Below are positions 11,459-24,200 of a DNA stretch of 64,000 bases, piece by piece. Numbering within the stretch: the first letter of the stretch is position 1; each line of letters opens with the position of its first letter. The notes under the pieces are model-generated. The model was not told the origin of the DNA and ran no database searches. It saw only the letters and a list, made by a program, of their open reading frames with translations. The translations under genes were made by a program, and so were the position numbers. The stretch is from Notospermus geniculatus (lineage: Eukaryota; Nemertea; Pilidiophora; Heteronemertea; Lineidae), in the NCBI GenBank assembly GCA_002633025.1, contig NMRB01001017.1, positions 112,194 through 176,193 of the forward strand, given 5' to 3'.

Positions 11459-13797
11459 TGGAGAAGATTATAGATGAGAATAGGCCTTTTTACACGGAGT
11501 CGGTTCGAGCCAGTTCGAGCCCAGTTCATGTCTTTTTTGTACCATGAAAAGGGAAGGAGAGTACAGGTAGCATGATTTTTTCATGGTACAAAAAGCAAGT
11601 GAACTGGCCTCGAACTGGATTAACCGACTTCATGTGGAAGCAGCTAATGGCCACAAAATGCCGAATGACAGGCAGTGAAATTGACTTGACTGTTAAAGGC
11701 CGATGTAATGAGACAAAGTGACCAACCAGAGGACTCACGCAGACAGTGAGATTCGTACCTGGGACCACTACATGACCAGCCAAAGAGCAATGAGGTGAAG
11801 TGATTTACCCAAGGATCTGCGCAGACAGTTGAGTTCATACCTGGGTCCACTTGCCGGCCAGCGAGACACTTCAGTCCGAGGACAAGAAACAACTGATATT
11901 CCTTGGCCTTTCCAAATTGACTTATTTGAATAATAGAATGATATCTTATTTCATGGGATCTTGAATGAAAACAATGGGAAATGGAAATGAAGTGTAACAC
12001 ATGGTGAGATACATGTAGAATGACGCTAGAAACAGATAAACAACAGGTCAATGAAATCACAAACATCACAACTGGAGATCGCAAAATGTATTTGTTCGGA
12101 ATTAATTAAATGTTGCACATGTTAAAATTTAAATGGAATACAGCAGCACATGGGGATTATTTCAGCACGACAATGGCGTTTTCTACGGATGTGGTCGGGG
12201 ACATCTGTCTGACATGTGTATGTTTTCAACCAAGGGTAGTCCTAGTCGAGATCTACATATCAATCGTGATGATTGTAGTGGGATAACACATTCATAAACA
12301 TGTTTAGAATATGGAATGTCGGTAAAAAACTGTGAAATATTGAAGTTAAGCAGAATGACCAGCTCCAGTAAAAGTAGGTGCTTGTTGCAACCGAGGAAAG
12401 GGTTAACGGCCTTACAACACAATAGCTGAAATGTACGTCTCTGCAGGTTGACAATAGTAGTGGACAGCAGTGATAATAGTTGAGTAAACTGATGACCAAT
12501 GATGATCACCTGCGACAAGCGCCAACTTCTCCTCCAATGAGTGCAACCAAAGGCAAGCAAAAAGTGAGTTTAAATCATAGCGGGTGAGATATATGAGAAC
12601 TTAGCGTGGATCCTTAAATCCTATTTTTGATATAATATCTGGGAGAAGTCGATGATCCAATCTGTGTAGCCAGTAAATCACACATTGGATCAAGCCAGTC
12701 AGGCGTGGTGTGTGACTGATAACACATGAAGCATGGGAAGAGAGATTACTGGGGATTGTCATACGATTAGGTCTGTCTTGGGTTCGCCACAACATCGATA
12801 ATATAGTGGGATAAGATGACCTTAGCTATCTATTGGATAGACACAGTGGTTGCCGCCGTATACAGGCAGTCTCAAGTAAGCAGTCATTTCTTGCAGTTCT
12901 GTCAACGGTTAAGCGACAGATACAGTGGTTGCCACTCTACCGGGTGTCTCAAGCGAACGGTCATTTCCTGCAAGTCCTGTCTTTGATTGAGGCCTCCACA
13001 CACTTAGGGTCTCCAGACATCTCTTACTTCTTTCAGCTGCAAATCCTTTTTTCTTCTCCACCATGCTGCCTCCATTCAATGGGTGCACCCCAGAAGTGTC
13101 TGGAGGTATCAGACAAATGATATAATAACCGAAGTCGTCCTCCAGAAATTTTAGTACATTTTCGACCCCAACCGGGGTATCCGACAAGATGTTGATAAGG
13201 CACATTTGACACACAGCCACCTCTGAGGTTCCAGGCAGGATCCCAGAGGTCCTACCTGCCCGTCATGTGACGGGGGGGGGGGGCCACAGCGCCGGTTTCT
13301 CCGGTTTTCTCCTGCTGTACTTAAACTTACCCAATACAATCTTCAGAGCAAATAATGTTGTATCTGGTGCTCAGCTCGCTCATGATTCAATACGCTGAAT
13401 TCTCTTCCACATAACGCACATTCCATAACTTCACTTCGCCTCCCCCCTCATCTTTTGTCTCTGACTGTATCTCCAACAGAGAAGCCCAGCATCCATATAA
13501 TCTGAGTATAACGGATACTAAACCACCGTAATAAATATCCCGGCAGCGATCAATGTTCAGAAGACATTCCCCTGGTGACTAATTTAGAAATGAGATGAAC
13601 TGCGACCAGCTGGTATCAACTGGGAGGCGTTCGGCGGCGGTCTAGTCACGGGAGTTGGCTCGTGTCGGAAAGGCCCATTAATAATTTCAAGGCAATTTCA
13701 TGTCAGATATACCCTCGTCGCTTGGTTATAATTAGAAACGTGAACCCTTGGGTGAAGTTCTGATTGGCAATTTCTAATTTTATGAGATGAAGATGAA
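11459..13797. repeat. Large duplicated block, copy 1 (ends at an N)
   Basis: Nearly identical to 13799-16450 from TGGAGAAGATTATAGATGAG through TGAGATGAAGATGAA. It contains a GTGACCC-type MITE (12357-12540) and a family B SINE (13196-13325). The N at 13798 falls exactly at the junction, so this is probably a contig end overlapping the next contig. No supported exon inside. Confidence 0.9.
12835..13120. repeat. 60-bp direct repeats GACAGATACAGTGGTTGCC
   Basis: Units with CAGTGGTTGCC, CAGTCTCAAGTAAGCAGTCA and GTCAACGGTTAAGCGACAG repeat two to three times here and again at 15410-15610, where one extra unit is present. Copy-number difference between the two duplicated blocks. Confidence 0.7.
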
Positions 13798-13798
13798 N

Positions 13799-16450
13799 TG
13801 GAGAAGATTATAGATGAGAATAGGCCTTTTTACACGGAGTCGGTTCGAGCCCAGTTCATGTCTTTTTTGTACCATGAAAAGGGAAGGAGAGTACAGGTAG
13901 CATGATTTTTTCATGGTACAAAAAGCAAGTGAACTGGCCTCGAACCGGATTAACCGACTTCATGTGGAAGCAGCTAATGGCCACAAAATGCCAAACGACC
14001 GGCAGTGAAATTGACTTGACTGTTAAAGGCCGATGTAATGAGACAAAGTGACAAATCCGAGGATTCATGCAGACAGTGAGACTCATACCTGGGACCACCA
14101 CATGACCAGCCAAAGAGCAATGAGGTGAAGTGATTCACCCAAGGATCTGAGCAGACAGTTGAGTTCATACCTGGGTCCACTTGCCGGCCAGCGAGACACT
14201 TCTTCAGTCTGAGGACAAGAAACGACTGATATTCCTTGGCCTTTCCAAATTGACTTATTTGAATAATAGAATGATATCTTATTTCATGGGATCTTGAATG
14301 AAAACAATGGGAAATGGAAATGAAGTGTAACACATGGTGAGATACAATGACGCTAGAAACAGATAAACAACAGGTAAATGAAATCACAAACATCGCAACT
14401 GGAGATTGCAAAATGTATTTGTTCGGAATTAATTAAATGTTGCACATGTTAAAATTTAAATGGAATACAGCAGCACATGGGGATTATTTCAGCATGACAA
14501 TGGTGTTTTCTACGAATGTGGTCGGGACATCTGTCTGACATGTGTATATTTTCAACCGAGGGTAGTCCTAGTCGAGATCTACATATCAATCGTGATGATT
14601 GTAGTGGGATAACACATTCATAAACACGTTTACAATATGGAATGTCGGTGAAAAAAATGTGAAATATTGAAGTTAAGCAAAATGACCAGCTCCAGTAAAA
14701 GTAGGTGCTTGTCACAACCGAGGAAAGGGTTAACAGCCATACAACACAACAGCTGAAATGTACTGTGTTTCTGCAGTTGACAATAGTAGTGGACAGCAGT
14801 GATAAGAGTGAGCTTTCGCAACTGCCCGGTTAGGTCCTACGACTACGTTTATCTATTGTGTGAGTTGACTCGAACAATAAACATTGTTGTAGGGCCTAAC
14901 CGGGTGGTTGCGAAAGCTCACTATTAGTGAGCTTCTGCAAGCGCCCGGTTAGGCTCTACGACGACGTTTATCTATTGTGTAATTGCACCCAAACAATGGA
15001 TAAACGTAGTCGTATGGCCTAACCGGGTGCTTGCAGAAGCTCTCTAATAGTTGAGTAAACTATGACCAATGATGATCACTTGCAACAAGCGCCAACTTCT
15101 CCTGAAGCGTGTCATAAATGAGTGCAACCAAAGGCAAGCAAAAAGGGAGTTTAAATCATAGTGGGTGAGATATATGAGAACTTAGCTTCGATCCTTAAAT
15201 CCTATTTTTGATATAATATCTGGGAGAAGTCGATGATCCAATCTGTGTAGCCGGTAAATCACACATTGGATCAAGCCAGTCAGGCGTGGTGTGTGACTGA
15301 TAACACACGAGGCATGGGAAGAGAGATTACTGAGGATTGTCATACGATTAGGTCTGTCTTGGGTTCGCCACAACATCGATAATATAATGGGATAAGATGA
15401 CCTTAGCTATCTATTGGACAGATACAGTGGTTGCCGTATACAGGCAGTCTCAAGTAAGCAGTCATTTCTTGCAGTTCTGTCAACGGTTAAGCGACAGAGA
15501 CAGTGGTTGCCGCCGGATACAGGCAGTCTCAAGTAAACAGTCATTTCTTGCAGTTCTGTCAACGGTTAAGCGACAGAGACAGTGGTTGCCACTCTACAGG
15601 GTGTCTCAAACAAGGTCATTTCCTGGAAGTCCTGTCTTTGATTGAGGCCTCCACACACTTGAGGGTCTCCAGACATCTCTTACTTCTTTCAGCTGCAAAT
15701 CCTTTTTTCTTCACCATGCTGCCTCCATTCAATGGGTGCATCCCAGAAGTGAGTGCAGGTATCAGACAAATGATATAATAACTAAAGTCGTCCTCCAGAA
15801 ATTTTAGCAAATTTTCGACCCCAACTGGGGTATCAGACAAGATGTCGATAAGGCACATTTGACACACAGCCACCTCTGAGGTTACGTACACGATCCCAGG
15901 TCCTACCTGCCCGTCATGTGACAGAGGGGGGGGGGGCGACAGCGCCGGTTTCTCCGGTTTTCTCCTGCTGTACTTAAACTTACCCAATACAATCTTCACA
16001 GCAAATAATGTTGTATCTGGTGCTCAGCTCGCTCATGATTCAATACGCTGAATTCTCTTCCACATAACGCACATTCCATAACTTCACTTCGCCTCCCCCC
16101 TCATCTTTTGTCTCTGACTGTATCTCCAACAGAGGAGCCCAGCATCCATATAATCTGAGTATAACGGATACTAAACCACCGTAATAAATATCCCGGCAGC
16201 GATCAATGTTCAGAAGACATTCCCCTGGTGACTAATTTAGAAATGAGATGAACTGCGACCAGCTGGTATCAACTGGGAGGCGTTCGGCGGCGGTCTAGTC
16301 ACGGGAGTTGGCTCGTGTCGGAAAGGCCCATTAATAATTTCAAGGCAATTTCATGTCAGATATACCCTCGTCGCTTGGTTATAATTAGAAACGTGAACCC
16401 TTGGGTGAAGTTCTGATTGGCAATTTCTAATTTTATGAGATGAAGATGAA
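13799..16450. repeat. Large duplicated block, copy 2
   Basis: Second version of 11459-13797, longer because of two hairpin MITEs at 14807-15051 and one extra 60-bp repeat unit around 15480-15560. Small indels and substitutions separate the copies, as expected of alleles or recent duplicates. Unique sequence resumes after 16450. Confidence 0.9.
14807..15051. mobile_element. Two adjacent hairpin MITEs present only in copy 2
   Basis: GTGAGCTTTCGCAACTGCCC ... GCGAAAGCTCAC is followed after a few bases by GTGAGCTTCTGCAAGCGCCC ... TGCAGAAGCTCTC. Both have CGGTTAGG/CCTAACCGG inner arms and a TTTATCTATTGTGT centre. The empty site in copy 1 at about 12473 reads GTGATAATAGTTG, suggesting a TAA/TTA target. 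Confidence 0.85.
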
Positions 16451-17429
16451 TCAGAAGCTACTGGGGCACTTCTTGCAGAAGGACTCCAATTGTGACAGCA
16501 TCGGATGGTAGCACAGGTTTCTTCAGACAGAGGGCTCCCATGAGGCAATGATTACATAGCGTTTTAGAGTATACTGACAAGTTGGTTAAGGAAGACTTCA
16601 CAAAGGGTTTGCTAGCATGAAGCCATTGTTACAGACGTGTAGCTCTATGGAATCACAGCCTATTAAAGGGCCACAATACTGCCACTTTTTGTCGATAGGT
16701 GGTGCCACCGGCGGTGATTGCATCAATCTCCAATATCGTAGTCTTGCCTTTCACCCCAGTGTTGGACAATGTATGTTCACAATACAATGCATACATGGAT
16801 ACCCTAGGAACGAGAGTTACTCTACATGGGGTGAGGTTGATAAGTTGTAGTTCAACAACATTGTCAATAGAGGTCTCCTTTAACGATGGTATGTTTAGCA
16901 CAGGATAGGGAAGAAATACAGTGCCTCTTTAACTCATCACCAGAGACATTCAACATTGGTTTGAAGATACCACAGATATTGCAAGACAAACAGCTAAGTT
17001 TAAATAACTGAAATATGCAAATTGGATATTTGAAAATATGTCAGTCGTTGAAACAGACAAATGGCAACCAGGATATCAACCAAGGTTCTTATGGATGATC
17101 TCATTGTATATTCTGTTTGAATGACAGGTGGAATGTTTTCGCCTGGCGATGAAAAACAATGCAATGATATCGTAACACAGCACACTAAGGTTTAAACCAT
17201 GGGACTGATCAAACAGGCTCTTGATGATAATATTAACGATCGTCTCTAGCTGTCATATAAATGAGTTTCACTAGCAGCCATCTTGGCCAAAATTAAGTCA
17301 TTGTCATGGAGATTTCTCCAACTGGGTGATGGAAGAACCAATCATCTGTCACTCTGGAAGAGAATCCCCATGGTGATGACCTAATTATGGCAAGATGGCT
17401 GCTCATCTATAGTGCCTTTTGACCGCAGC

Positions 17430-17615
17430 AAAGTGTCACAAGCACTTCACATTATTATTCCCCCAGCCTCTCCAGAAACCTTTCTGGGGAACTCATTCAG
17501 CACACCACTTGATTCTTTCCCAGTTGAGATTGCAGACTGGCGACTTGGCGAGTGTCGAACCCAGGACCTGTTGGTTATGATCCAACGCTCTTACAACTAC
17601 ACCACTGTGCTTCCT
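17430..17615 (-). mobile_element. tRNA-like SINE fragment (family C)
   Basis: On the minus strand a box-B-like GGGTTCGACACTC follows a box-A-like AGTGGTGTAGTTGTAAG. The left part (CCAGAAACCTTTCTGGGGAA) is matched in reverse near 3245-3350, so the family has at least two members here. Confidence 0.5.
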
Positions 17616-17984
17616 TTGAACATGTAGCAGGGTGTGTCTACCAAAATCTGTCTCCAGTTGTTCAGACTACACCTTTCATGACTTGATAGGCCTACAACTT
17701 CATGTTTTACCTTGGTATTCTACCTTCTAATTCAATCCAAGTCACACTCAATTGCTACCATCAGACACCTTGGATGAAACATCATCGGCTGATATACACC
17801 ACAATCCCAGGTAAACTTTATCTCTATCCATCGGCAAAAACTATAAGTCTCGCACACGCCTGTAGATAACTGATTATGTTACGGAAGCTGCACTAAGGAA
17901 AGATTATAAGGCTGAGCGTCTACGGAAAAGCTCTAGTGATTTGAAGCAGGATGATTCGAAGAAGGGCTGAAGGCGCTACTCCAC

Positions 17985-18110
17985 GTGAGAGTTTTCTCAC
18001 AGAAGTGAACTCTAACTATCGGCAGCCTTCGTGTCATTGGTCCTGGTGGAAGTCCTATGGAAACCAACGATGGTGAACTGCCCGTTGAAAGCCAACTCAC
18101 ATGAGCTCAT
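17985..18110. mobile_element. Member of CCACGTGAGAGTTTTCTC hairpin family
   Basis: Begins CTCCACGTGAGAGTTTTCTC and runs to GAAAGCCAACTCACATGAGC with GTCATTGGTC in the middle. A fuller, clearly inverted copy is at 33010-33180; pieces occur at 25505-25575, 34530-34595, 36950-37120 and 38265-38440. Confidence 0.6.
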
Positions 18111-18130
18111 ATGACCTTGATAGCCTAGTC

Positions 18131-18468
18131 AGGGTTTCCGCCAGGATTGTCAAGGAGGGGGGGGGAGAAAAAAAATTTCAAAAAAAATTTTTTTTCGAAA
18201 ATTTTTTTTTTCAAACATTTTTTTTGGTTTTTTTTGGTTAAAAATGGCCTCCAGAGTCATTTTTTACACTCCAAAATGCAAAATTAGTCTTCCTTCTGCA
18301 TGAAAATTGCATTTGAAATGTGACAAATAAAAGAAAAACACTACTGAAGTGAAAATAGTGATATTTGAAAAAGGTTAGTCTGCAAACTTGAGGGGGGGAT
18401 ATCCCCTCCTTGAAATTTTTGAGGAGGGGATTCATCCCCCCCATCCCCCCCTCTGGCGGAAACACTGC
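18131..18468. mobile_element. TTTCCGCCAGG-ended element, second copy
   Basis: AGGGTTTCCGCCAGGATTGT at the left and CTGGCGGAAACACTG at the right enclose A/T runs and a CCCCTTGA/TCAAGG pair. Inverted relative to 3777-4112. It abuts the SINE that starts at 18466. Confidence 0.75.
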
Positions 18469-18732
18469 TAGTGGTTATCATTTCTGCTTGGCAAGCGGCA
18501 GGTCCTGGGTTCGAATCCAGCCTTGGCCGTATGGGATTTCATTCCCGGCTCTTTATGTTCGTCACATGGGACAGTAAGCCATGGTGCCTTGTACCTTGTG
18601 TCTTTGTAAGGGGCAAGTAAAAGACCCCATCCAAGTGAGGAACATGAGTAGCTTGAGATGGCCTCGTCCACAGTTACAACATGTACAAGGGCCAATAATG
18701 CTATGGTTTCAGCCCCGATGGAAAAATGAAAA
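18466..18732 (+). mobile_element. tRNA-derived SINE (family A)
   Basis: Box A TAGTGGTTATCATTTCTGC, box B GGGTTCGAATCC, body AGTAAAAGACCCCATCCAAG, 3' end GATGGAAAAATGAAAAT. Full length, directly following the element to its left. Confidence 0.87.
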
Positions 18733-19199
18733 TATGACACCTTATGTGGAGAGGCAACTTAAAGGGTGATGCTTGGTAATGGTCGTGTATGAAGTATGCC
18801 GATTTGAGCTCTCAAAGGGTTAACAGCACAGCCAGAAAAACCATGGTGAATATTTTCTGTGAAAATAAATCGACATGGTTTGTAATGTTTCTCTGGCTGC
18901 GGGGTCCATGCTAAATCAACACGGTCCTACAATACACAATAGTCCATGATGAATTCTACTAATAACCCGCAGACCTGATTATCATGATTTTGTTATCATG
19001 AACTATTTACTCGAGATCGCGCCTAGTCGTCTTGCCGGCACATTCTCGCAACAATACTCATCAAAATGTAGGTATCTGTTTTTGCTGCGCCATCGATGAT
19101 CCGACAGGCAGGAATATTTGAACGGCCGATCGGCAGCAACAAGCATTTACAGCTGCATCGGACAGCATGTTTGCATGTGGACACAGTCCAATCGTCCAC

Positions 19200-19310
19200 A
19201 TCCTCCCATCACAGGAGTTTTACCCCTCTCAGAGTCTTCATCCATTCACACACTGTGAGTGGACAGTGGATGAAGAGGAACGAGACCAAAGCCCTGCTGT
19301 GGGAGAATAC
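19200..19310. repeat. CCTCCCACAGCAGGG hairpin family
   Basis: Diverged left arm CATCCTCCCATCACAGGAG with right arm AAGCCCTGCTGTGGGAG and the conserved GAAGAGGAACGAGACCAAAG. Confidence 0.7.
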
Positions 19311-19689
19311 TCCACGACAACTGGACAGTGAAAGATGGGGTCCCACTTCCTTACTTTTCCCAGTCACATTCCCAGACCCATTCTACTAGGCCCATGTCAT
19401 CCACTTAGCACACATTAAGAATTCCCTTTTTATTGTAGGCCTATCTCGTACTTGAGGCGAGTACTGCCTGATCTGGTGTGATATGGGAGAGTCCTCATTC
19501 CTCTCAAGAGGTTTGGCATCCTGCAGGTCACTACTTCCTGTCGCTCCGAGAACGCAGGGTCAATGATGATCGAGGTATACACTGGGTTCTTGCAGAATTG
19601 TGGTAGGCCCGATTGCAAGTGGGACTGGAGCAATATGTAGCTGAATACTGGTGGGCCTAACTAATGTTGTTGGGAACCCCTGCCCAGCT

Positions 19690-19940
19690 GAGAACGAAGA
19701 ATGACCATCACCAATCACAACCAACATCAACCAATCACAGTGCTTGTTACAATCAAATGGACCAATCAGAGCTTGGAAACAGTACATCTCATTGTGCCAA
19801 TAGAGGGCACTTGTTACGGACAAGGGCTATCAAATCAACCAATCAGAGCCTTTGATACAGCTTACATGTATGCCAATAGAGGGCAGTGTTACCATCAAAT
19901 GGACCAATCAGAGCATGTGCCAGAAGAGGGCAGCTGTACC
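19690..19940. repeat. Repeats of ATGGACCAATCAGAGC and GCCAATAGAGGGCA
   Basis: Three to four loose copies of a unit with ACCAATCAGAGC followed by GCCAATAGAGGGCA. CCAAT boxes appear only because of the repeat; I see no promoter. Confidence 0.6.
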
Positions 19941-20576
19941 ACTTTATTCTAAAGTGCTTGTACCTTCCAATAGCAGAAGTAGAGTTGGCAGTATTGAAGG
20001 CCAACACAGACGAGGTTGGGAGAGAAACTGACAGAAGATCTAACAATACAGCAACAATCGGTCACAAAATCAGCAGACGACAAGATTCTGTGACCAAACA
20101 GAACGCATTCCTCTTGAGATACATGAAAGAATTTGATTATAGACTTTCTGTTTTGTACAAACGGCATCAAATTGTTGTTTTTCAACAGGCGTCTCCCCCA
20201 CAGGCAATATCCTGATGCTATCCAGTTGTGCCCTACGATCAACGAAGAGAAAAAACCATCGATTCTGACGATCTCAACTCTCACTTCTCTAATCATGGCA
20301 AAGAGTTGCCATGGAAACTAACTATATCCAAACAATAAATTGAGCACAGACAAAGAAGGCTATAATAACATTGCCCTAAGAAGGCTAGAGATCGCCAGGA
20401 GTCGAAATCCGCCGCGGAACATACGGCAGTCTGTCGACGTGAGCGGAGTAGCGAAGTAGTTTTTCATTTGATTGTGTAGTCATGTCATTGACAGTCATTA
20501 GCCTCTGGTATGTTAGGTGGCCACGCGTACTATTGTCATTACCACTTGATTCTGATTGAATCTTTGGAGACTGAGG

Positions 20577-21120
20577 TGACTTCAACAAGGTGCAAAACCT
20601 AGCTAAGGTGTGTCACCTCAGCAAGGTGTGTCACCAAACAAGGTGCGAAACCTGAGCAAGGTATGTCACTCAACAAGGTGCGAAACCTGAGCAAGGTATG
20701 TCACTCAACAAGGTGCAAAACCTCACCAAGGTATGTCACCAAACAAGGTGTGAAACCTCAGCAAGGAGTGTCACTCAACAAGGTCCGACACCTCAGCAAT
20801 TTGTGTCACTCACCAAGGTGCGAAACCTCAGCAAGGAGTGTCACTCAACAAGGTCCGACACCTCAGCAATTTGTGTCACTCACCAAGGTGTGAAACCTCA
20901 GCAAGGAGTGTCACTCAACAAGGTCCGACACCTCAGCAATTTGTGTCACTCACCATGAAGGTGCGAAACCTCACCAAGGTAAGGAACCTTAGCAAGGTGT
21001 GTCGCTCAACAAGGGGCAAACCATCAGCAAGGCGAGTCACCTAACAAGGGGTTGAAACTTCAGCAAGGTGTGTCACTCAACAAGGTGCAAAATCTCAGTA
21101 AGGTGTGTCAACCTTGTTGG
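20577..21120. repeat. 35-bp minisatellite, left part
   Basis: About 15 variants of AACCTCAGCAAGGTGTGTCA plus CTCAACAAGGTGCG. The ORFs across it are repeat artefacts. The array's 3' flank reappears after the N gap. Confidence 0.93.
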
Positions 21121-21240
21121 TGTATCATCCCAACAATGAGTGTCCCATACGATGATGTGAAGAGCCAGGATGATACCCTGTATCACCCGGGCTGAATTTG
21201 AACCAGGACCTGCTGTTTGCTTAGCGGACGTGATAACCAC

Positions 21241-21473
21241 NNNNNNNNNNNNNNNNNNNNNNNNNNNNNNNNNNNNNNNNNNNNNNNNNNNNNNNNNNNN
21301 NNNNNNNNNNNNNNNNNNNNNNNNNNNNNNNNNNNNNNNNNNNNNNNNNNNNNNNNNNNNNNNNNNNNNNNNNNNNNNNNNNNNNNNNNNNNNNNNNNNN
21401 NNNNNNNNNNNNNNNNNNNNNNNNNNNNNNNNNNNNNNNNNNNNNNNNNNNNNNNNNNNNNNNNNNNNNNNNN
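21241..21473. other. Assembly gap, 233 N
   Basis: Unsequenced. The sequence before it (20988-21240) and after it (21474 onward) are two versions of the same array end and flank, so the true gap may be negative (overlap). Confidence 0.98.
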
Positions 21474-21803
21474 AACCTTAGCAAGGTGTGTCGCTCAACA
21501 AGGGGCAAACCATCAGCAAGGCGAGTCACCTAACAAGGGGTTGAAACCTCAGCAAGGTGTGTCACTCAACAAGGTGCAAAATCTCAGCAAGGTGTGTCAA
21601 CCTTGTTGGTGCGAGTGGGTTGTCACGCCAACAAGGCAAGACAACCCAATAAGGATCAACACACCAACAATGTGTATCATCCGAACAATGAGTGTCCCAT
21701 ACGATGATGTGAAGAGCCAGGATGATACCCTGTATCACCCGGGCTGGATTTGAACCAGGACCTACTGTTTGCTTAGCGGACGTGATAACCACTAGGCTAT
21801 CAT
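21474..21803. repeat. 35-bp minisatellite end and flank, second version
   Basis: Repeats AACCTTAGCAAGGTGTGTCG and then GTGTCCCATACGATGATGTG as before the gap, followed by a reversed family A SINE head (21734-21803). About 60 bases present here are absent from the first version. Confidence 0.88.
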
Positions 21804-22599
21804 GGCACCTCAAACATGTGACACCCCTTCTGATGACAATACCGTGCAAAATGAACTGAATGACCTTTGGTGGAAACTTAACAAGCCAGAGCCGATCACT
21901 ACACCTCAAATACACGACATGCACCCATCTCAGGGAAATCTCATCCCTCTTGAAAACTTTTGTGAATGCCAGTTCTACTGTAGGCAGTGATTGTGGGTGA
22001 TAGGACAATATTTGACTAGTTTTAAATCATCGCTTCAAGCTATGAATAGTTCAGTGTGATTAGTCGTTTAGCAAACACGCCAGGAGGAGGTTCTCTCGAC
22101 ATGTCACCTCAGATGGTACGTGCCGGGACAAGATGGATTGTCGCGCTTGATTTTGGTGGCGACTTACTCATCAAGATAGTTGAGCACATTTTGATAAAAC
22201 AAATCATGCATTCTAGACCACGCTGTTGTGAGCTGTACCCTTCTGTCCTCATTGAACTGAAGACGTATGATATGCAACAACATTTACACCACAAAATGGG
22301 GATGACTTGCTGTAATTAATTCAAGATGGCGACTGTGGCGGCCATATTGGAAGAGGGTCAGCTGAACACACCAGTCAAATACATATGTAGTCAGTTTGGA
22401 CTGTGCTATACCAGAGCTTGCCACATCTCATCCTGGGAACCCAGGGCATTTCCACTCTGCATAGCGCGTTACAATGTGCGAGTAGGGGAGCGCGTTTTAC
22501 AGGACCTGTTGCAAGAGGATGGCCACATCTGAGACCATGGGAGTACTCCCAGCAGCATCCATTCTTACAACAGAGGCTTGGCCAGGCAATGCCAGGGGT

Positions 22600-22770
22600 G
22601 GATCCAGGATTTTGGGAAAGAGGGGGCACACTGTGCTAGAAGAAACATTGAATTTGTGAATTTCAATGATTTGCTCCAAATTTCAGAATTTCATAGTCGA
22701 TTTTAGAGATTTGTTGGCCGAAAGGGGGGCGTGCGCCGGGTGCGCCCCCCTTGGATCCGCGCCTGCTGGC
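22600..22770. mobile_element. GGATCCAGG-ended C/G-run element
   Basis: Starts GGTGGATCCAGGATTTTGGG and ends TTGGATCCGCGCCTG with CCCCC/GGGGG runs. A relative at 63515-63780 has matching ends (TCAAGGATTCTGG ... CTGGATCCACGCCTGA). Confidence 0.65.
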
Positions 22771-23281
22771 TTCACATTCCAAACCAACACAAACCATCAC
22801 AATTCGAACAACCTGTTTTTGAAAGTGATACCAAATCCACCAAACTGTACGATTCACCATCTGTATGTTGCAACTCTCCCTATGGCTACATTTACAGAAA
22901 AATGTTCATTAATACAATAATATGTTAAAACATGGTTGATATCAGACGGCAAACCCTGGAAAATTACCACAGATAATTCTAGGGTCCTATATCACCAATA
23001 TTAAATTACCACACACGCAAACTCTTTGAAATGTATTCTGTCATTATCAAGATTGAATTTGGATGCCTTTCTTACACGACAATAGCCTAATTTGAGCCTC
23101 AGTGCCAATTTCCGGTTTACTAGCGTGACAGGTTATTGGCGGAAAAAAGTGCTTCATTCCCATTTATCGTGTACGCAATGGTTTTCGGTCGTCGCATGAA
23201 ATGACCATTCAAAGTCCCATTTCACTAGGCTCAATCCCAGGTCAGATATTGTATGACGTGAAACAGAACCCAGGGTAGGCA

Positions 23282-23383
23282 TCCTCCCACAGCAGGGGGC
23301 ATTTTACAACACTGTTCATTGACTCACACTTTGTGTGCAAGTGTATGAAGAGGAGTGAGGCCAAGCCCTGCCATGGGAGGATG
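23282..23383. repeat. CCTCCCACAGCAGGG hairpin family
   Basis: CATCCTCCCACAGCAGGGGG on the left; GCCAAGCCCTGCCATGGGAG on the right, around a TTTGTGTGCAAGTG centre. Confidence 0.72.
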
Positions 23384-24039
23384 AGGGCAGGAGGAGTTCT
23401 CAAAGGGCACAGCCACTTAGGGCTAAAACCAGAGCACTTGATGCACTTTTTATTTATCTTTTGGAGGGAAAGTGGCTGTGAAACACAATCAGGTGTAACA
23501 AGGCCTACAAGTAGGGCATTGGAGGCAAGTGGTGTTGGTGTTATAGGCCTACCTGCTCAGGAAATCTGCAAATTATACTATAGCCAAAAGTGAAAGCAAG
23601 GTTTTTATCTCGACAGGAAACGGAAGGCTACAATAGTTCAAGACTGAAAATGAAAGTGGAGCTTTACTTGTTTTGTTACAACTTGTAGGCCATGGGAGGG
23701 GCCTACGTTCTTCAATTGAACGAACATGCTGAAGGCGAATGTAACAGCTTGCACCAGCGTAGCTGGACCCCAATTACTTGTCCTCCTTCCAAAGAATGAA
23801 TGCAGAGCCATATGACCAATCTTCATATATCCGCTCTGGCGTGGACACCTTGAATAATGAATCCTGCCCATAAATATGGATGTTTCCTGTACCAACGCTA
23901 ATTATGCCCCGGAGTGGCGTATCAAAATGTGATTTTATTCCTGGACTTTTAGGGGGGCAAAATTTCCCACGGAGAATCAGGTCATTCTCCTCTGATTTAT
24001 TTGTTTCCTTCAAAGATGCCGATGACTGAGCGATCGCAT

Positions 24040-24200
24040 GAGACAACATTCTAGTGCTGTTGGTATTCAGTCGTTCCTGTGTGTTGTGGGTTCGATTCCC
24101 AGCAGGTTGTATGCACATAGATAGCTGCACCCTCCCTGGAGCTGTCCTCAGTTCATTGTACTGGTACCTAGATTCACCCCTACAGTGCACAAATCGAACC
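24040..24200 (+). mobile_element. Possible tRNA-like SINE
   Basis: TTGTGGGTTCGATTCCCAGC is a good box B and a loose box A precedes it. No second copy seen, so the call is tentative. Confidence 0.4.

Noticed and set aside
20577-21610. CRISPR array
   Set aside because: Units are contiguous degenerate minisatellite repeats without regular unique spacers, in a eukaryotic intron.
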